Below, in pieces: positions 24,602 through 33,155 of a stretch of 64,000 bases of DNA. The stretch spans positions 96,849-160,848 of the forward strand of contig NZ_FWFP01000011.1 in assembly GCF_900172215.1 (NCBI RefSeq), given 5' to 3'. Each line of letters opens with the position of its first letter. Positions within the stretch are counted from its first letter, which is position 1. A model generated the notes under the pieces. The model searched no databases, was not told the origin of the DNA, and worked only from the letters and a program-made list of their open reading frames with translations. The stretch comes from Ruegeria meonggei (lineage in GTDB: Bacteria > Pseudomonadota > Alphaproteobacteria > Rhodobacterales > Rhodobacteraceae). A program made the translations under genes and the position numbers.

Positions 24602-25498
24602 ATGACGTTGCGCGCGATAATACTTGGGGCCGCTGCTGGCGGCGGCCTTCCGCAATGGAACTGCGGATGTGAAAACTGCAATCTTGCGCGACGCGGAGAA
24701 ATTCCTGCGCAGACGCAGTCATCGCTCGCCGTGTCCCCAGATGGCCGAAACTGGGCTATCCTGAACGCTTCTCCAGATATTCGCATACAGCTGGGCAACA
24801 CGCCCGTCCTGTTTCCAACAGGGTTGCGAGAGATGCCGGTTCAATCGGTGTTGGTGACAAACGGGGATATCGACCATGTCGCGGGTTTGCTTACGCTGCG
24901 CGAGATGCAGCCTTTCTCGCTGTTTGCGACCAACGGCATTCATGACGTGATTGCAGAAAACCCGATTTTCGATGCTTTGAATGCCTCGGTCGTGAAACGC
25001 AGGCCGATCTTGTTGAATGAGCCCTTTGAACTGGTTACAAACCTTACTGCGACCCTTTTTCCAGTACCCGGAAAAGTGCCTCTGTATCTGGAAGGTGATC
25101 AGGTCCAAACGGATCTGGTCGGCGAACAGACCGTCGGGGTAGCGCTGCGCACGCAAGGAAAGACAGCCTATTACATCCCAGGATGCGCTGCATTGACGCC
25201 GGAATTGCGCGCGCAGCTTGAGGGAGCCAACCTTTTGTTTTTTGATGGCACGCTTTGGCAGAATGATGAGATGGTGCGCGCCGGGCTGGGTCAGAAAACG
25301 GGCAAGCGTATGGGGCATATGTCTATGGATGGCCCCGACGGCTCGATAGCAGAATTTGCTAATATGCAGATCGGACGCAAAGTGTTCGTCCATATGAACA
25401 ACACCAACCCAGTTCTGCGACCGGGCAGTACCGAAAACGCCCGGGCGCAGGCCAAAGGCTGGACGATCGGTCAAGATGGAATGGAGATCACGCTATGA
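24602..25498 (+). CDS. pqqB: PQQ biosynthesis protein PqqB
   Basis: 298 residues, metallo-beta-lactamase fold. N-terminal ILGAAAGGGLPQWNCGCENC (residues 6-25) with its Cys cluster and TNGDIDHVAGLL near 80-91 are diagnostic. PqqB hydroxylates or otherwise matures the tyrosine-derived intermediate during PQQ formation. Ends overlapping the pqqC start as ATGA. Confidence 0.96.
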   Translation: MTLRAIILGAAAGGGLPQWNCGCENCNLARRGEIPAQTQSSLAVSPDGRNWAILNASPDIRIQLGNTPVLFPTGLREMPVQSVLVTNGDIDHVAGLLTLREMQPFSLFATNGIHDVIAENPIFDALNASVVKRRPILLNEPFELVTNLTATLFPVPGKVPLYLEGDQVQTDLVGEQTVGVALRTQGKTAYYIPGCAALTPELRAQLEGANLLFFDGTLWQNDEMVRAGLGQKTGKRMGHMSMDGPDGSIAEFANMQIGRKVFVHMNNTNPVLRPGSTENARAQAKGWTIGQDGMEITL

Positions 25499-26244
25499 CC
25501 CAAAGCCGCGACGATTTTGAAGCCCGGCTGCGCCAGATCGGAGCCGAGCGCTATCACGACCTGCATCCGTTCCATCATCGCCTGCATGGCGGTCAGTGCA
25601 CCCCCAATGAAGTCCGCGCCTGGGTGATCAACCGGTATTATTATCAGCATTCCATCCCGATGAAGGACGCGGCCTTCATGTCGCGCGTTGAAGATCCGTC
25701 CCTACGCCGCGCCTGGCGGTCACGGATCGAAGATCATGACGGCACGGATGAGAACGAAGGGGGCATCCGGCGCTGGTTGCGGCTGGCCGAGGCGGTCGGG
25801 CTTGATCCGGATTACGTCGCCTCGTGCGAGGGCGTCTTGCCTGCCACCAAATTCGCGGTGGATGCCTATGTGCGATTTGTCCGCGAAAAGACATTGCTTG
25901 AGGCGGTTGCTGCTTCGCTCACTGAACTTTTCGCGCCAAAAATTCACGCCAACAGGATCGAAGGTCTGCTTCAGCACTACGATTTTGCGGATGACAGATC
26001 CTTATCCTATTTCCGTAATCGCCTGAAAGAGGCCCCGAAGGACGTGGCCTTTGGTCTGACATGGGTACTGGATCATACCGACGCCCCGGAAAAACAGGAT
26101 GCCGCAGCCAAGGCGCTGGTTTTCAAGACAGATGTCCTCTGGTCGCAATTGGATGCATTGTGGGGAGCCTATGTCGAACCCGCACGCGTTCCTCCGGGGG
26201 CCTGGGAACCGGACAGCGGTCTGCTGATGCGACAGGCATCGTGA
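25495..26244 (+). CDS. pqqC: PQQ synthase PqqC
   Basis: 249 residues, heme-oxygenase-like helical fold, cofactor-free oxidase that performs the last ring closure and eight-electron oxidation to PQQ. HPFHHRLHGGQCTPNEVRAW (residues 21-40) and RYYYQHSIPMKDA near 45-57 contain the expected active-site His, Tyr and Arg residues. The stop shares a base with the pqqD ATG. Confidence 0.96.
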   Translation: MTQSRDDFEARLRQIGAERYHDLHPFHHRLHGGQCTPNEVRAWVINRYYYQHSIPMKDAAFMSRVEDPSLRRAWRSRIEDHDGTDENEGGIRRWLRLAEAVGLDPDYVASCEGVLPATKFAVDAYVRFVREKTLLEAVAASLTELFAPKIHANRIEGLLQHYDFADDRSLSYFRNRLKEAPKDVAFGLTWVLDHTDAPEKQDAAAKALVFKTDVLWSQLDALWGAYVEPARVPPGAWEPDSGLLMRQAS

Positions 26245-26516
26245 TGCTGGCGCAGGAGATCCCCTCGCTCCCGCGCGGTGTCCGCATCTATTTCGATTCC
26301 GTACGGGACAAATGGGTTCTGTTGGCGCCAGAACGCGCCGTGACACTGGATCAGGTTGGACATGCGATTTTGAATGAAGTCGACGGCCACCGTTGCTTTG
26401 GGCATATCACGGCTATATTGTCCGAAAAATACAATGCCCCGAAAGAACAGATCGCCGAAGACAGTTCGGGTTTTCTGGATGCCCTGCGGGCGCGGCGCTT
26501 TCTGGATGTGATTTGA
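26244..26516 (+). CDS. pqqD: PqqA-binding chaperone PqqD
   Basis: A 90-residue winged-helix-like peptide chaperone (RiPP recognition element) that binds PqqA and presents it to PqqE. Recognised by LPRGVRIYFDSVRDKWVLLA near residue 9-28 and AILNEVDG near 41-48. Start at the ATG overlapping the pqqC stop; a longer frame reaching back into pqqC is a shadow. The stop overlaps the pqqE ATG. Confidence 0.94.
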   Translation: MLAQEIPSLPRGVRIYFDSVRDKWVLLAPERAVTLDQVGHAILNEVDGHRCFGHITAILSEKYNAPKEQIAEDSSGFLDALRARRFLDVI

Positions 26517-27628
26517 TGCAGGCAAAGGCCCCACCCCCAATTGCCATGCTGGCCGAATTGACCCATCGTTGCCCGCTATCTTGTCCCTATTGCTCCAATC
26601 CGGTCGAAATGGCGAAGCTCGACAGCGAGTTGGATACTGAGACCTGGACACGTGTTTTCCAAGAGGCCGCTGCGCTTGGCGTGTTGCAATTGCACCTGTC
26701 AGGTGGTGAACCCGCATCGCGCCGCGATCTGGTCGCTTTGGTCAAATCCGCGCGCGAGGCTGGGCTATATACCAACCTGATCACATCGGCGATCGGCCTG
26801 TCTGAACGTCGTCTGAATGATTTGGACGAGGCCGGTCTGGACCATATCCAGCTGTCCCTTCAAGGCACCGACGCGGTGATGGCGGATAAGGTTGGCGGTT
26901 ATCGGGGCGGGTTTGACCGAAAGATGAAGACGGTCGAATGGATCAAACAGATCGGGTTCCCGTTGACCCTGAACTTTGTCCTGCACCGCCACAATGCGCA
27001 CCAACTGCCACGCGCGCTGGAGCTGGCACAGGAGATGGGCGCACGACGGATCGAGGTTGCAACGGTGCAATTCCACGGCTGGGCCCTGAAGAACCGGGAC
27101 GCCTTGATGCCCACGCGGGAACAGGCGCAGCAAGTGACGCAACTGGTGACGGAGGCGCGCAAAATCCTTAAAGGACAGTTGGTAATCGACTATGTCCCGG
27201 CGGATTATCATGATGACTATCCCAAGCGATGTATGGGCGGCTGGGGCACCACCGGGCTGAACGTGACACCGGATGGTCAGGTTCTGCCATGCCACGCGGC
27301 ACAGTCCATTCCGCATCTGACATTTGACCGGGTGCAGGACAAACCGCTTGCGGATATCTGGTACAACAGCTCTGCGTTCAATGCGTATCGTGGAACGGGC
27401 TGGATGTCAGACCCTTGCAAATCCTGCGAACGAAAAACCATAGATTTCGGGGGCTGCCGCTGTCAGGCCATGGCCATTGTCGGAGACGCGAGCGCCACCG
27501 ATCCTGTTTGCATCAAGTCGCCCCTTCACCGGGCTTTGCAGGATCAGGCGAACGAACATGCAGCCAATTCGGACGCGCCTTTTTTCTATCGCATCTCACC
27601 CGGAAAAGCGACCGAGCCCGCGGAATAA
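26516..27628 (+). CDS. pqqE: PqqA peptide cyclase PqqE (radical SAM)
   Basis: About 370 residues. The radical SAM motif CPLSCPYC lies near residue 19-26, and the SPASM-domain auxiliary-cluster cysteines are in the C-terminal third (CMGGWGTTG near 240, CHAAQSIPH near 260, CKSCERK near 302, GGCRCQA near 315). It forms the Glu-Tyr carbon-carbon bond in PqqA. Last gene of the pqq operon. It converges with the ABC ATPase gene, with three bases between the stops. Confidence 0.96.
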   Translation: MQAKAPPPIAMLAELTHRCPLSCPYCSNPVEMAKLDSELDTETWTRVFQEAAALGVLQLHLSGGEPASRRDLVALVKSAREAGLYTNLITSAIGLSERRLNDLDEAGLDHIQLSLQGTDAVMADKVGGYRGGFDRKMKTVEWIKQIGFPLTLNFVLHRHNAHQLPRALELAQEMGARRIEVATVQFHGWALKNRDALMPTREQAQQVTQLVTEARKILKGQLVIDYVPADYHDDYPKRCMGGWGTTGLNVTPDGQVLPCHAAQSIPHLTFDRVQDKPLADIWYNSSAFNAYRGTGWMSDPCKSCERKTIDFGGCRCQAMAIVGDASATDPVCIKSPLHRALQDQANEHAANSDAPFFYRISPGKATEPAE

Positions 27629-27631
27629 ACC

Positions 27632-28228
27632 CTAACCCAAAACGGCCCCATCCGGCCCGGATATCAAATTTAGTATCCGGTTGGAAAGACGTTGTGCTTC
27701 GGATTGGGAGTGGGTCACGAACAGGGTGGCCGGGCCATGCTGCGCGATCAGATCCTCGGTCAGGGTCAGCATCGTTTCGACTGTTTCGGCGTCCAGAGAC
27801 ACAAAGGGCTCGTCCATAATCAAAAACTCGGGCTGCCCGGCAAAGGCGCGCGCCAGCGACAAGCGACGCTGCTGACCCAGGGACAATTGACCGGGAAACA
27901 GATTCCCCTTTCCGTCCAAACCGACGTCTGTCAGAGCGGCCTCAACATCAGCGCGAGACAAGCTCGGGTGGACCAGGATCAGATTATCAGAAGCCGAACG
28001 CCAAGGCAGCAAGGTCGGTTCTTGAAACACAATCGCGAGCCGATCCGGCCGTACGATTTGGCCGTCAAAGTCAGGATCAATACCGGCCACCAACCGGAGC
28101 AGAGTGGTCTTGCCGATACCCGATGGTCCGGTCAGCACGATCGTTTCCCCCGCAGCGATATCAAAGGAGACGGGTCCCAAGACGACATCATTGCCAAAGC
28201 GTTTCTGTCGGATGTCAATGCGGATCAT
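27632..28228 (-). CDS. ABC transporter ATPase (NitT/TauT type)
   Basis: A short (about 198 residues) ABC ATPase: Walker A GPSGIGKTT near 38-46, Q-loop IVFQEPTLLPWRSA near 70, signature SLGQQRRLSLARAF near 120 and Walker B FLIMDEPF. FQEPTLLPWR is typical of nitrate/taurine/sulfonate importers. ATGA overlap with the permease gene upstream. Last gene of a seven-gene operon that begins with the PQQ-associated binding protein. Confidence 0.88.
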   Translation of the reverse strand: MIRIDIRQKRFGNDVVLGPVSFDIAAGETIVLTGPSGIGKTTLLRLVAGIDPDFDGQIVRPDRLAIVFQEPTLLPWRSASDNLILVHPSLSRADVEAALTDVGLDGKGNLFPGQLSLGQQRRLSLARAFAGQPEFLIMDEPFVSLDAETVETMLTLTEDLIAQHGPATLFVTHSQSEAQRLSNRILNLISGPDGAVLG

Positions 28229-28977
28229 GCAGCTCTCCACCGTCGTGCCTTACGCTCCCACGGTTGCAAAACCAACCATTCGACGATCAGCATGACCGCA
28301 ATGAAGGAAAACGCATAGACAAGCACCATCGCCACATCAAACAGCTGAAAATACAAGTGGATTTGAAATCCAACGCCGGAGGAACGCCCCAGAAATTCGA
28401 CCACAAGCACGATCTTCCAGATCAGGGAAAGCCCCGACCTTGCAGCAGCGGCGATAAATGGGGCCAACTGCGGCAGGATCACATGTTGCAGTCGCGTTTG
28501 CCTCGGCAGCCGGTAGACTTGGGCCATCGCGTCCAAATCCGGGCTCAGTGCTCTGCTGCCTTCGCGCAGGATCGTCGCGACATTGGGAATTTTGTTCAAT
28601 GTCACGGCTGTGATTGCCGCTGCCTCGGTCAATCCGATCCAGAGATAGCACAGCACGATCAATACCAACGCGGGCAGGTTCAGGAAAATGACCAACCACG
28701 GGTCGAGCCAGCGGTTCAGCGCATCCGAACGCCCCATGGACAGCCCAATGATCGTTCCCAATGTCATCGCCAATGCGAAAGCCCAGATCACGCGCACCAA
28801 AGTCACGCCAAGGCTGCGCTGCAATTCGCCCGATACCAGTTCCTGTTTAAAACGTGGGATCAGGTCCCAAGGCTGTGGCAGAATCTGGGGGTCTGCCGTA
28901 AGAGTGGCCGCAACAATCCACAACACCACAAGGCCCGCAATGGACAAAAGCGGCGTGAGGCACGTGTCTTGCATCAC
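28225..28977 (-). CDS. ABC transporter permease (NitT/TauT type)
   Basis: About 250 residues, five or six membrane helices. The EAA-type coupling motif is present (MAQVYRLPRQTRLQHVILPQ near 160-180). Belongs to the SsuC/TauC-like permease family. Partner of the downstream ATPase and upstream binding protein; the three form an importer whose substrate is not evident. Confidence 0.87.
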   Translation of the reverse strand: MMQDTCLTPLLSIAGLVVLWIVAATLTADPQILPQPWDLIPRFKQELVSGELQRSLGVTLVRVIWAFALAMTLGTIIGLSMGRSDALNRWLDPWLVIFLNLPALVLIVLCYLWIGLTEAAAITAVTLNKIPNVATILREGSRALSPDLDAMAQVYRLPRQTRLQHVILPQLAPFIAAAARSGLSLIWKIVLVVEFLGRSSGVGFQIHLYFQLFDVAMVLVYAFSFIAVMLIVEWLVLQPWERKARRWRAA

Positions 28978-28980
28978 TTC

Positions 28981-29946
28981 CTATTCCACGTCTGCAAACA
29001 GACCTTGTGGCACTGTTGTTGCTTCGCCCACCAGCTCGGCCCCACCCAACTCGGCTATCAGTTCCAGCATCTTGTTTGCGGCTTCCGCGTCGACTGGGCT
29101 GCGATCAGGAATCCCGGCGATCCAATCGGATTTGAGCTGTTCAAACTGCGCGTCGGACTTGGCGTTCATACGAGGGCGGATCGCCTCCCACGCCTCAGGA
29201 GAATTGGCCAACAGATCCTTGGCTTCTCGGCTGGCGGCGAACAGGCTTTGCGCAATACCTGGATTTTCAGTCAGAAAACTCTCTTTCAGGTAATAGCCCA
29301 GCAGCGGCGTATTTGTATCAAGGCCAAGCGCCTGCCCGGCGTCTTCCACCGAGATCAGCTCTTTCATACCTGACGCTTTCATCTTGGCCAGAAAGTGCCA
29401 GAAATTGATTGCCCCCGCATAATCCCCCCCGAGAGCGGACTTAAAGATCAGTGGCGGTGCACCGAACACCTGCTCGGTCTCGGTTTTCAGATCCATCCCA
29501 TATTCCTGCGCTGCATAGGCGCGCAGGATAAGCCAGGATTTGTCCAACGGTCCGCCGGCAACGCCGATCTTGCCGCCTGCCAAATCCTTCAAACTGGTCG
29601 CCGGGCTGTCAGCAGGTACAACAACCCCACCGACAGCTTTGGAATAAGGGATGAAGACATATTCCTTGCCAGCAGCCCTTTGGCGGGCAACCCAGATCCA
29701 GTCAGCGACGGCCAGATCAGCTTCGTCACCTTCAACAGCGATGCGGGTCGCGCCATTGTCGGCAAAGGGTTGAACATCAAGAATGAAGCCATGTTTCTTG
29801 TCCAGACCGTTCTGGCGAATGGTCTCCAGCTCCCAATTCACCGTCCCGATCTTGAGCACCGCTGCGCGAATGGTCGGCAAAGTATCTGCGGCCAGAGCCC
29901 CCGCCGTGAAGGTCAGTGAAAGACATGCTGCAAGTAGTTTCATCAT
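28981..29946 (-). CDS. ABC substrate-binding protein (NitT/TauT/SsuA-like)
   Basis: 321 residues with a cleavable signal peptide (KLLAACLSLTFTAGALA). Periplasmic-binding-protein-II fold: AVEGDEADLAVADWIWVARQ near 70-90 and LKDLAGGKIGVAGGPLDKSW near 118-137. The relatives bind sulfonates, nitrate, bicarbonate or thiamin precursors. Embedded in a PQQ/XoxF operon, so a methanol-related ligand such as a metal chelate, or a sulfur compound for the SoxYZ-like carriers, is possible; nothing in the sequence decides this. Confidence 0.85.
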   Translation of the reverse strand: MMKLLAACLSLTFTAGALAADTLPTIRAAVLKIGTVNWELETIRQNGLDKKHGFILDVQPFADNGATRIAVEGDEADLAVADWIWVARQRAAGKEYVFIPYSKAVGGVVVPADSPATSLKDLAGGKIGVAGGPLDKSWLILRAYAAQEYGMDLKTETEQVFGAPPLIFKSALGGDYAGAINFWHFLAKMKASGMKELISVEDAGQALGLDTNTPLLGYYLKESFLTENPGIAQSLFAASREAKDLLANSPEAWEAIRPRMNAKSDAQFEQLKSDWIAGIPDRSPVDAEAANKMLELIAELGGAELVGEATTVPQGLFADVE

Positions 29947-29958
29947 GGCTTCAACCCG

Positions 29959-30210
29959 CTATTCCGCCTTGCGGCTCACTTCGTTCAGGTCCTTGTCCAA
30001 CTTAATGTCGAACTGGTTGCCACCCTTACAGATGACGTCGTCCAGATCGTAACCGTCATCTTCAACCTCGATATCATCCGGGTCCATCTGGCATTCGATG
30101 GATGCAAGATAGGCCTCGATCTTTTCGACGGTTGCCGCGTCAATTTCGTCTGCGAAAGCCGGTGTCGCTATAAGTCCAGCGATCAACAAAACCCCAAGCT
30201 TTTTCATCAT
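29959..30210 (-). CDS. Small acidic periplasmic PepSY-like protein
   Basis: 83 residues: signal peptide (KKLGVLLIAGLIATPAFA) and a mature part of about 63 residues of which 21 are Asp or Glu and only 6 Lys or Arg. The layout (helix, then IEVEDDGYDLDDVICKGG and FDIKLDKDLNEV strands) resembles a PepSY domain. Two Cys could form a disulfide. The acidic MDPDDIEVEDDGYDLDD stretch could bind cations; in a lanthanide-dehydrogenase operon that is worth noting, but it is inference only. Confidence 0.75.
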   Translation of the reverse strand: MMKKLGVLLIAGLIATPAFADEIDAATVEKIEAYLASIECQMDPDDIEVEDDGYDLDDVICKGGNQFDIKLDKDLNEVSRKAE

Positions 30211-30222
30211 GCTATCCTTTCT

Positions 30223-30660
30223 CTATTGAATGCTGACCGTGATGCGTTGTGTTTCCCCGGTGGACCCGGGGATGCGAATTTCATGGCTGCCAGGTTTGAT
30301 TGCGATAAACGACAGTTCCGCCACACCGGCCTTGTCAAACTCGATGCTATCCACCGCCATTGGGCGGATTTCTATCTTGTTGATCACGATCTCATTCATC
30401 CAGATCGCACGAAAGAATGAAGGCCCCTCGATCGCTAGTTCTGCCGAGCCATCCGCGGTGATCTCAAGTTTGTAATACGCGCCGGATTGCAGAACTACGT
30501 CCTCGCCCAGTGGCCACCCCGAGGCGAGCGTCAGCTTGATGGTGTCACCGCGATTGCATTTCGCCAGAAGTCCGGCAAATCCCAAATCGTCACAGAGTGG
30601 CGCCGCCGAGACCGGCCCACCGAGCGCCGCGACCATCGCTGCGATCATAAGTTTCTTCAT
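30223..30660 (-). CDS. Periplasmic beta-rich protein, unknown
   Basis: About 145 residues with signal peptide (KKLMIAAMVAALGGPVSA). The mature part is predicted beta-sandwich: GDTIKLTLASGWPLGEDVVL, YYKLEITADGS, and a C-terminal IKPGSHEIRIPGSTGETQR. This resembles a cupredoxin-like fold but the usual copper ligands (His, Cys, Met set) are not present. Start at MKKLMI preceded by GGGAGGGACGGG. In the operon of the PQQ propeller and ABC importer. No family name can be given. Confidence 0.72.
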   Translation of the reverse strand: MKKLMIAAMVAALGGPVSAAPLCDDLGFAGLLAKCNRGDTIKLTLASGWPLGEDVVLQSGAYYKLEITADGSAELAIEGPSFFRAIWMNEIVINKIEIRPMAVDSIEFDKAGVAELSFIAIKPGSHEIRIPGSTGETQRITVSIQ

Positions 30661-30679
30661 TCCCGTCCCTCCCAGAACT

Positions 30680-31651
30680 TTAGTCAATGGTCACTACACC
30701 CCAAGGCTGTTGACCGACCTGCACCGATTTGATGGCTTTCTCTGCCGCCACATCGATAATTGTGATGTCGTTTGAGTTGCCATTTGTGGTCAGTAGGAAT
30801 TTTTCATCCGGCGTGAAATTGAGCTGCCAAACCCGCTGCCCAACAAGGATGTAGTCCAGAACCTTAAGGCTTTGCGCGTCGACGACGGCAACTCGGTTTG
30901 CAGGTCCCAGAGCAACAAACAGACGCTTGCCGTCCGAAGTTACCTTGGCCCCGACGGGCTGCAGCCATTCCGGTTGCACGCCGGGCACCTCAAAGCCGAT
31001 CTTGCCGACCAACGTGGGCGCTCCGTCCTCGGCAATATCCATGACCGAGACGGTTCCGCCAATTTCCGACGTTACAAACAGCCGTTTGCCATCGGCGGTG
31101 TACTGGGCATAACGTGGACGCTGGTCGACCAGAATGTTATGCTTGATGGTGTAATCCTCGGTGGAGATGAAATGCGCCATGTTGGTGGTTTCAGAGGTGT
31201 TGACCACAAATTTTGCGTCCGGGCTCATCCCCATGCCTTCGGGTTCGACGCCAACCGGCACCTCGGCCAAAATGGTGCGGGTTTCGGTGTCTGTGACCGT
31301 CACCAGATTGTCGTCCTCATTGGCGATGTAGAGCCGCTTGCCAGAGGGTTCGAGGATGAAAAGCTCAGGGTCCGGACCAGAGGGCAGGCTGGGCAGTTCC
31401 TCGTAGGTCTCGGTATCAAACACCCGGATGATATTGTCGTCCGAGGCACAGACATATAGCGTCCCGCCGTCCGGGCTGACGGTAATGCCACGCGGGCGGT
31501 TGCCGCCTGGAAATTCGGTGATCACCTCCCAGGTTTCGGTATCCACCACGGTAATGGTGTTGCCCCGTTCATTCGAGACAAATGCCTTGCCCGCCAGTGC
31601 AGGACCCGAGGTCAGCGCAGCGCAGGCGACGGTCAGCAATAGTCGTTTCAT
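30680..31651 (-). CDS. PQQ-catabolism-associated beta-propeller (YVTN) protein
   Basis: About 323 residues: signal peptide (KRLLLTVACAALTSGPALA) and seven YVTN-type blades (GNTITVVDTETWEVITEFPG, RPRGITVSPDGGTLYVCASD, and further copies). Matches the propeller family tied to PQQ-dependent alcohol oxidation clusters (PQQ_ABC_repeats type). Usually encoded with the PQQ-associated ABC transporter; here it directly follows that system's binding-protein gene. Periplasmic; role unproven. The ATG is used, not the TTG one codon upstream. Confidence 0.88.
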   Translation of the reverse strand: MKRLLLTVACAALTSGPALAGKAFVSNERGNTITVVDTETWEVITEFPGGNRPRGITVSPDGGTLYVCASDDNIIRVFDTETYEELPSLPSGPDPELFILEPSGKRLYIANEDDNLVTVTDTETRTILAEVPVGVEPEGMGMSPDAKFVVNTSETTNMAHFISTEDYTIKHNILVDQRPRYAQYTADGKRLFVTSEIGGTVSVMDIAEDGAPTLVGKIGFEVPGVQPEWLQPVGAKVTSDGKRLFVALGPANRVAVVDAQSLKVLDYILVGQRVWQLNFTPDEKFLLTTNGNSNDITIIDVAAEKAIKSVQVGQQPWGVVTID

Positions 31652-31663
31652 CAAATCCTCCGG

Positions 31664-32845
31664 TTATTCAAATGCCTGACAACTGGATTCCGTCCGATCC
31701 AATCCCAGCGTATCGAGCGGTGATACCTGGTGCAGAAACCCCTCTTGCGGGCTGACGCTGACGGTGATCGATCCGTCATACAGAAGGATCGGTTGGCGCA
31801 ACTGCCCATTCCAGTCGCGGAACGTTACCTTCTGCCCTTTGAAGGCAGCCAGTTCGAATTCGTCCGACAAGGCATAGTCTCGCACTCCATCGGGGTCAGC
31901 TGTGCTGGCACGGGTCACGGCCTCGCCAATCACACGCAGCGCAAGCCAGGTGTTGTAATCTTCGGGCCGAACATAGCGGCCCGTAAGTTCCTCGAAACGG
32001 GTCTGGAACTGGGTTGCCCCCCATGCCTCATGTGCGCCGTGAAACGTCGTCGGGCGCAACCCGCCTGATCCCATCACCGGGCGCGGGATCCAGAGGTGGT
32101 AAGACAGGTAACGCCCGAAGTAATCGGTTTCGTCCGCAGCAATCACCACGTCATGATCTCGCACGTCCTGCGTATCCAGTGGCAATTGACGCTGAACCAG
32201 AACATGACCGGAATCCGTCCGCCGAGAGCCTCCGGTATCCGCAAAGATTCGATCCTCGGCAATCTTTGCGCCAAACTTGGTAGCCGCGCGGCGATAGGCA
32301 TCTGCCAGTTTCACGTCTTCGGGGTTTGAACCGGCCAGCAGGAACCAATCTCCCCATTTTTTCCAGACCGCAAACTGCGCCACTGCATCGGCCGTCATGG
32401 CACGGGACGGCGCAATATGCAGCAGGTTGCCGCGACAGTTTACGTCACGCAAATTGATATCCGGTGCCGATACATTGAACACCAGCACCCCGGATTCAGC
32501 CGCCTGATCCGTCAGGCGCAAAATGTCGGGGGCTTCGGCCATCAGAACGATCAGGCGTACCCCGTCGGCGATGATCTGTTCCATCGCGGCGTCTGCCTCT
32601 TCCGGCGAAACTGCAACGGTTGCAGTTTCATAGGTATGCCCCAGAAATCCGCCGGTGGTGCCGTTATCCTCATCCCCAAGCGCGGCACCGGCAAAGCCCA
32701 GATCGTCCGGCTTCAGATCATAGCGTGAGATCGGCAGAAGCGACGGATAGTCGATCCGCAGCACCGTAGCTTTCACTTCGATCGCCACCGCAGTCACTGC
32801 AGACATACACCAGAAAAGCGCTGCAAACAGCGGCAATATGCGCAT
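31664..32845 (-). CDS. ABC substrate-binding protein, PQQ-alcohol dehydrogenase system
   Basis: About 393 residues, signal peptide at the start and a type-I periplasmic binding fold like branched-chain amino acid receptors (VVIAADETDYFGRYLSYH near 238, EDYNTWLALRVIGEAVTRAS near 300). This is the PQQ_ABC_bind/LutA-like family that accompanies the ABC-2 type transporter of PQQ alcohol dehydrogenase clusters. In lut clusters of methylobacteria the counterpart is linked to lanthanide use. First gene of the seven-gene minus-strand operon; its ATPase and permease are separately encoded at 20.5-22.1 kb. Confidence 0.87.
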   Translation of the reverse strand: MRILPLFAALFWCMSAVTAVAIEVKATVLRIDYPSLLPISRYDLKPDDLGFAGAALGDEDNGTTGGFLGHTYETATVAVSPEEADAAMEQIIADGVRLIVLMAEAPDILRLTDQAAESGVLVFNVSAPDINLRDVNCRGNLLHIAPSRAMTADAVAQFAVWKKWGDWFLLAGSNPEDVKLADAYRRAATKFGAKIAEDRIFADTGGSRRTDSGHVLVQRQLPLDTQDVRDHDVVIAADETDYFGRYLSYHLWIPRPVMGSGGLRPTTFHGAHEAWGATQFQTRFEELTGRYVRPEDYNTWLALRVIGEAVTRASTADPDGVRDYALSDEFELAAFKGQKVTFRDWNGQLRQPILLYDGSITVSVSPQEGFLHQVSPLDTLGLDRTESSCQAFE

Positions 32846-33155
32846 GGTCAAAATGCCCTCCTGTTACCCGAAAGATCAGGTTGGCTCATCAAGGGTAAAA
32901 CGCCCCAAGAACGGAACCGATACTTTTGGCCGTGTTGTAAAACAAAGCCTATCAGCTTCATGATTAAGCTCGATTCTTATTTTATAAGAATGCGCGTATG
33001 CGATTGATCTTGCTATGGTTTCCCGCGACCAACTGCGTTTTTGCAGGGGGGCGTATAGGATGGCCGTTTCAGTGTGTTTGGTTGTGGAATTGACTGGGAA
33101 CGCACGATCGGGAGACAGGCCAACGACCGCCAAGCGCATTCAGGGAGGATACAGA
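32846..33155. promoter_or_regulatory. Divergent C1 promoter region
   Basis: These 310 bases separate the PQQ-ABC binding-protein operon from the MxaD-like operon and carry no gene. They include a perfect 19-base palindrome (next entry) in an AT-rich stretch, and AGGGAGG before the MxaD-like ATG. Promoters for both directions must lie here. Confidence 0.6.
32973..32991. promoter_or_regulatory. Perfect palindrome ATTCTTA-N5-TAAGAAT
   Basis: Seven-base arms with a five-base TTTTA spacer, in the middle of the divergent promoter region. Symmetry and position suit an operator for a dimeric regulator. Half-sites and spacing match the pqqA-upstream repeat at 24397-24413. Confidence 0.6.

Noticed and set aside
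28123..29373. Plus-strand open frame (416 codons) opposite the ABC importer genes
   Set aside because: Covers three well-supported minus-strand genes and is rich in Gln, Arg and His, as reverse-frame shadows are.
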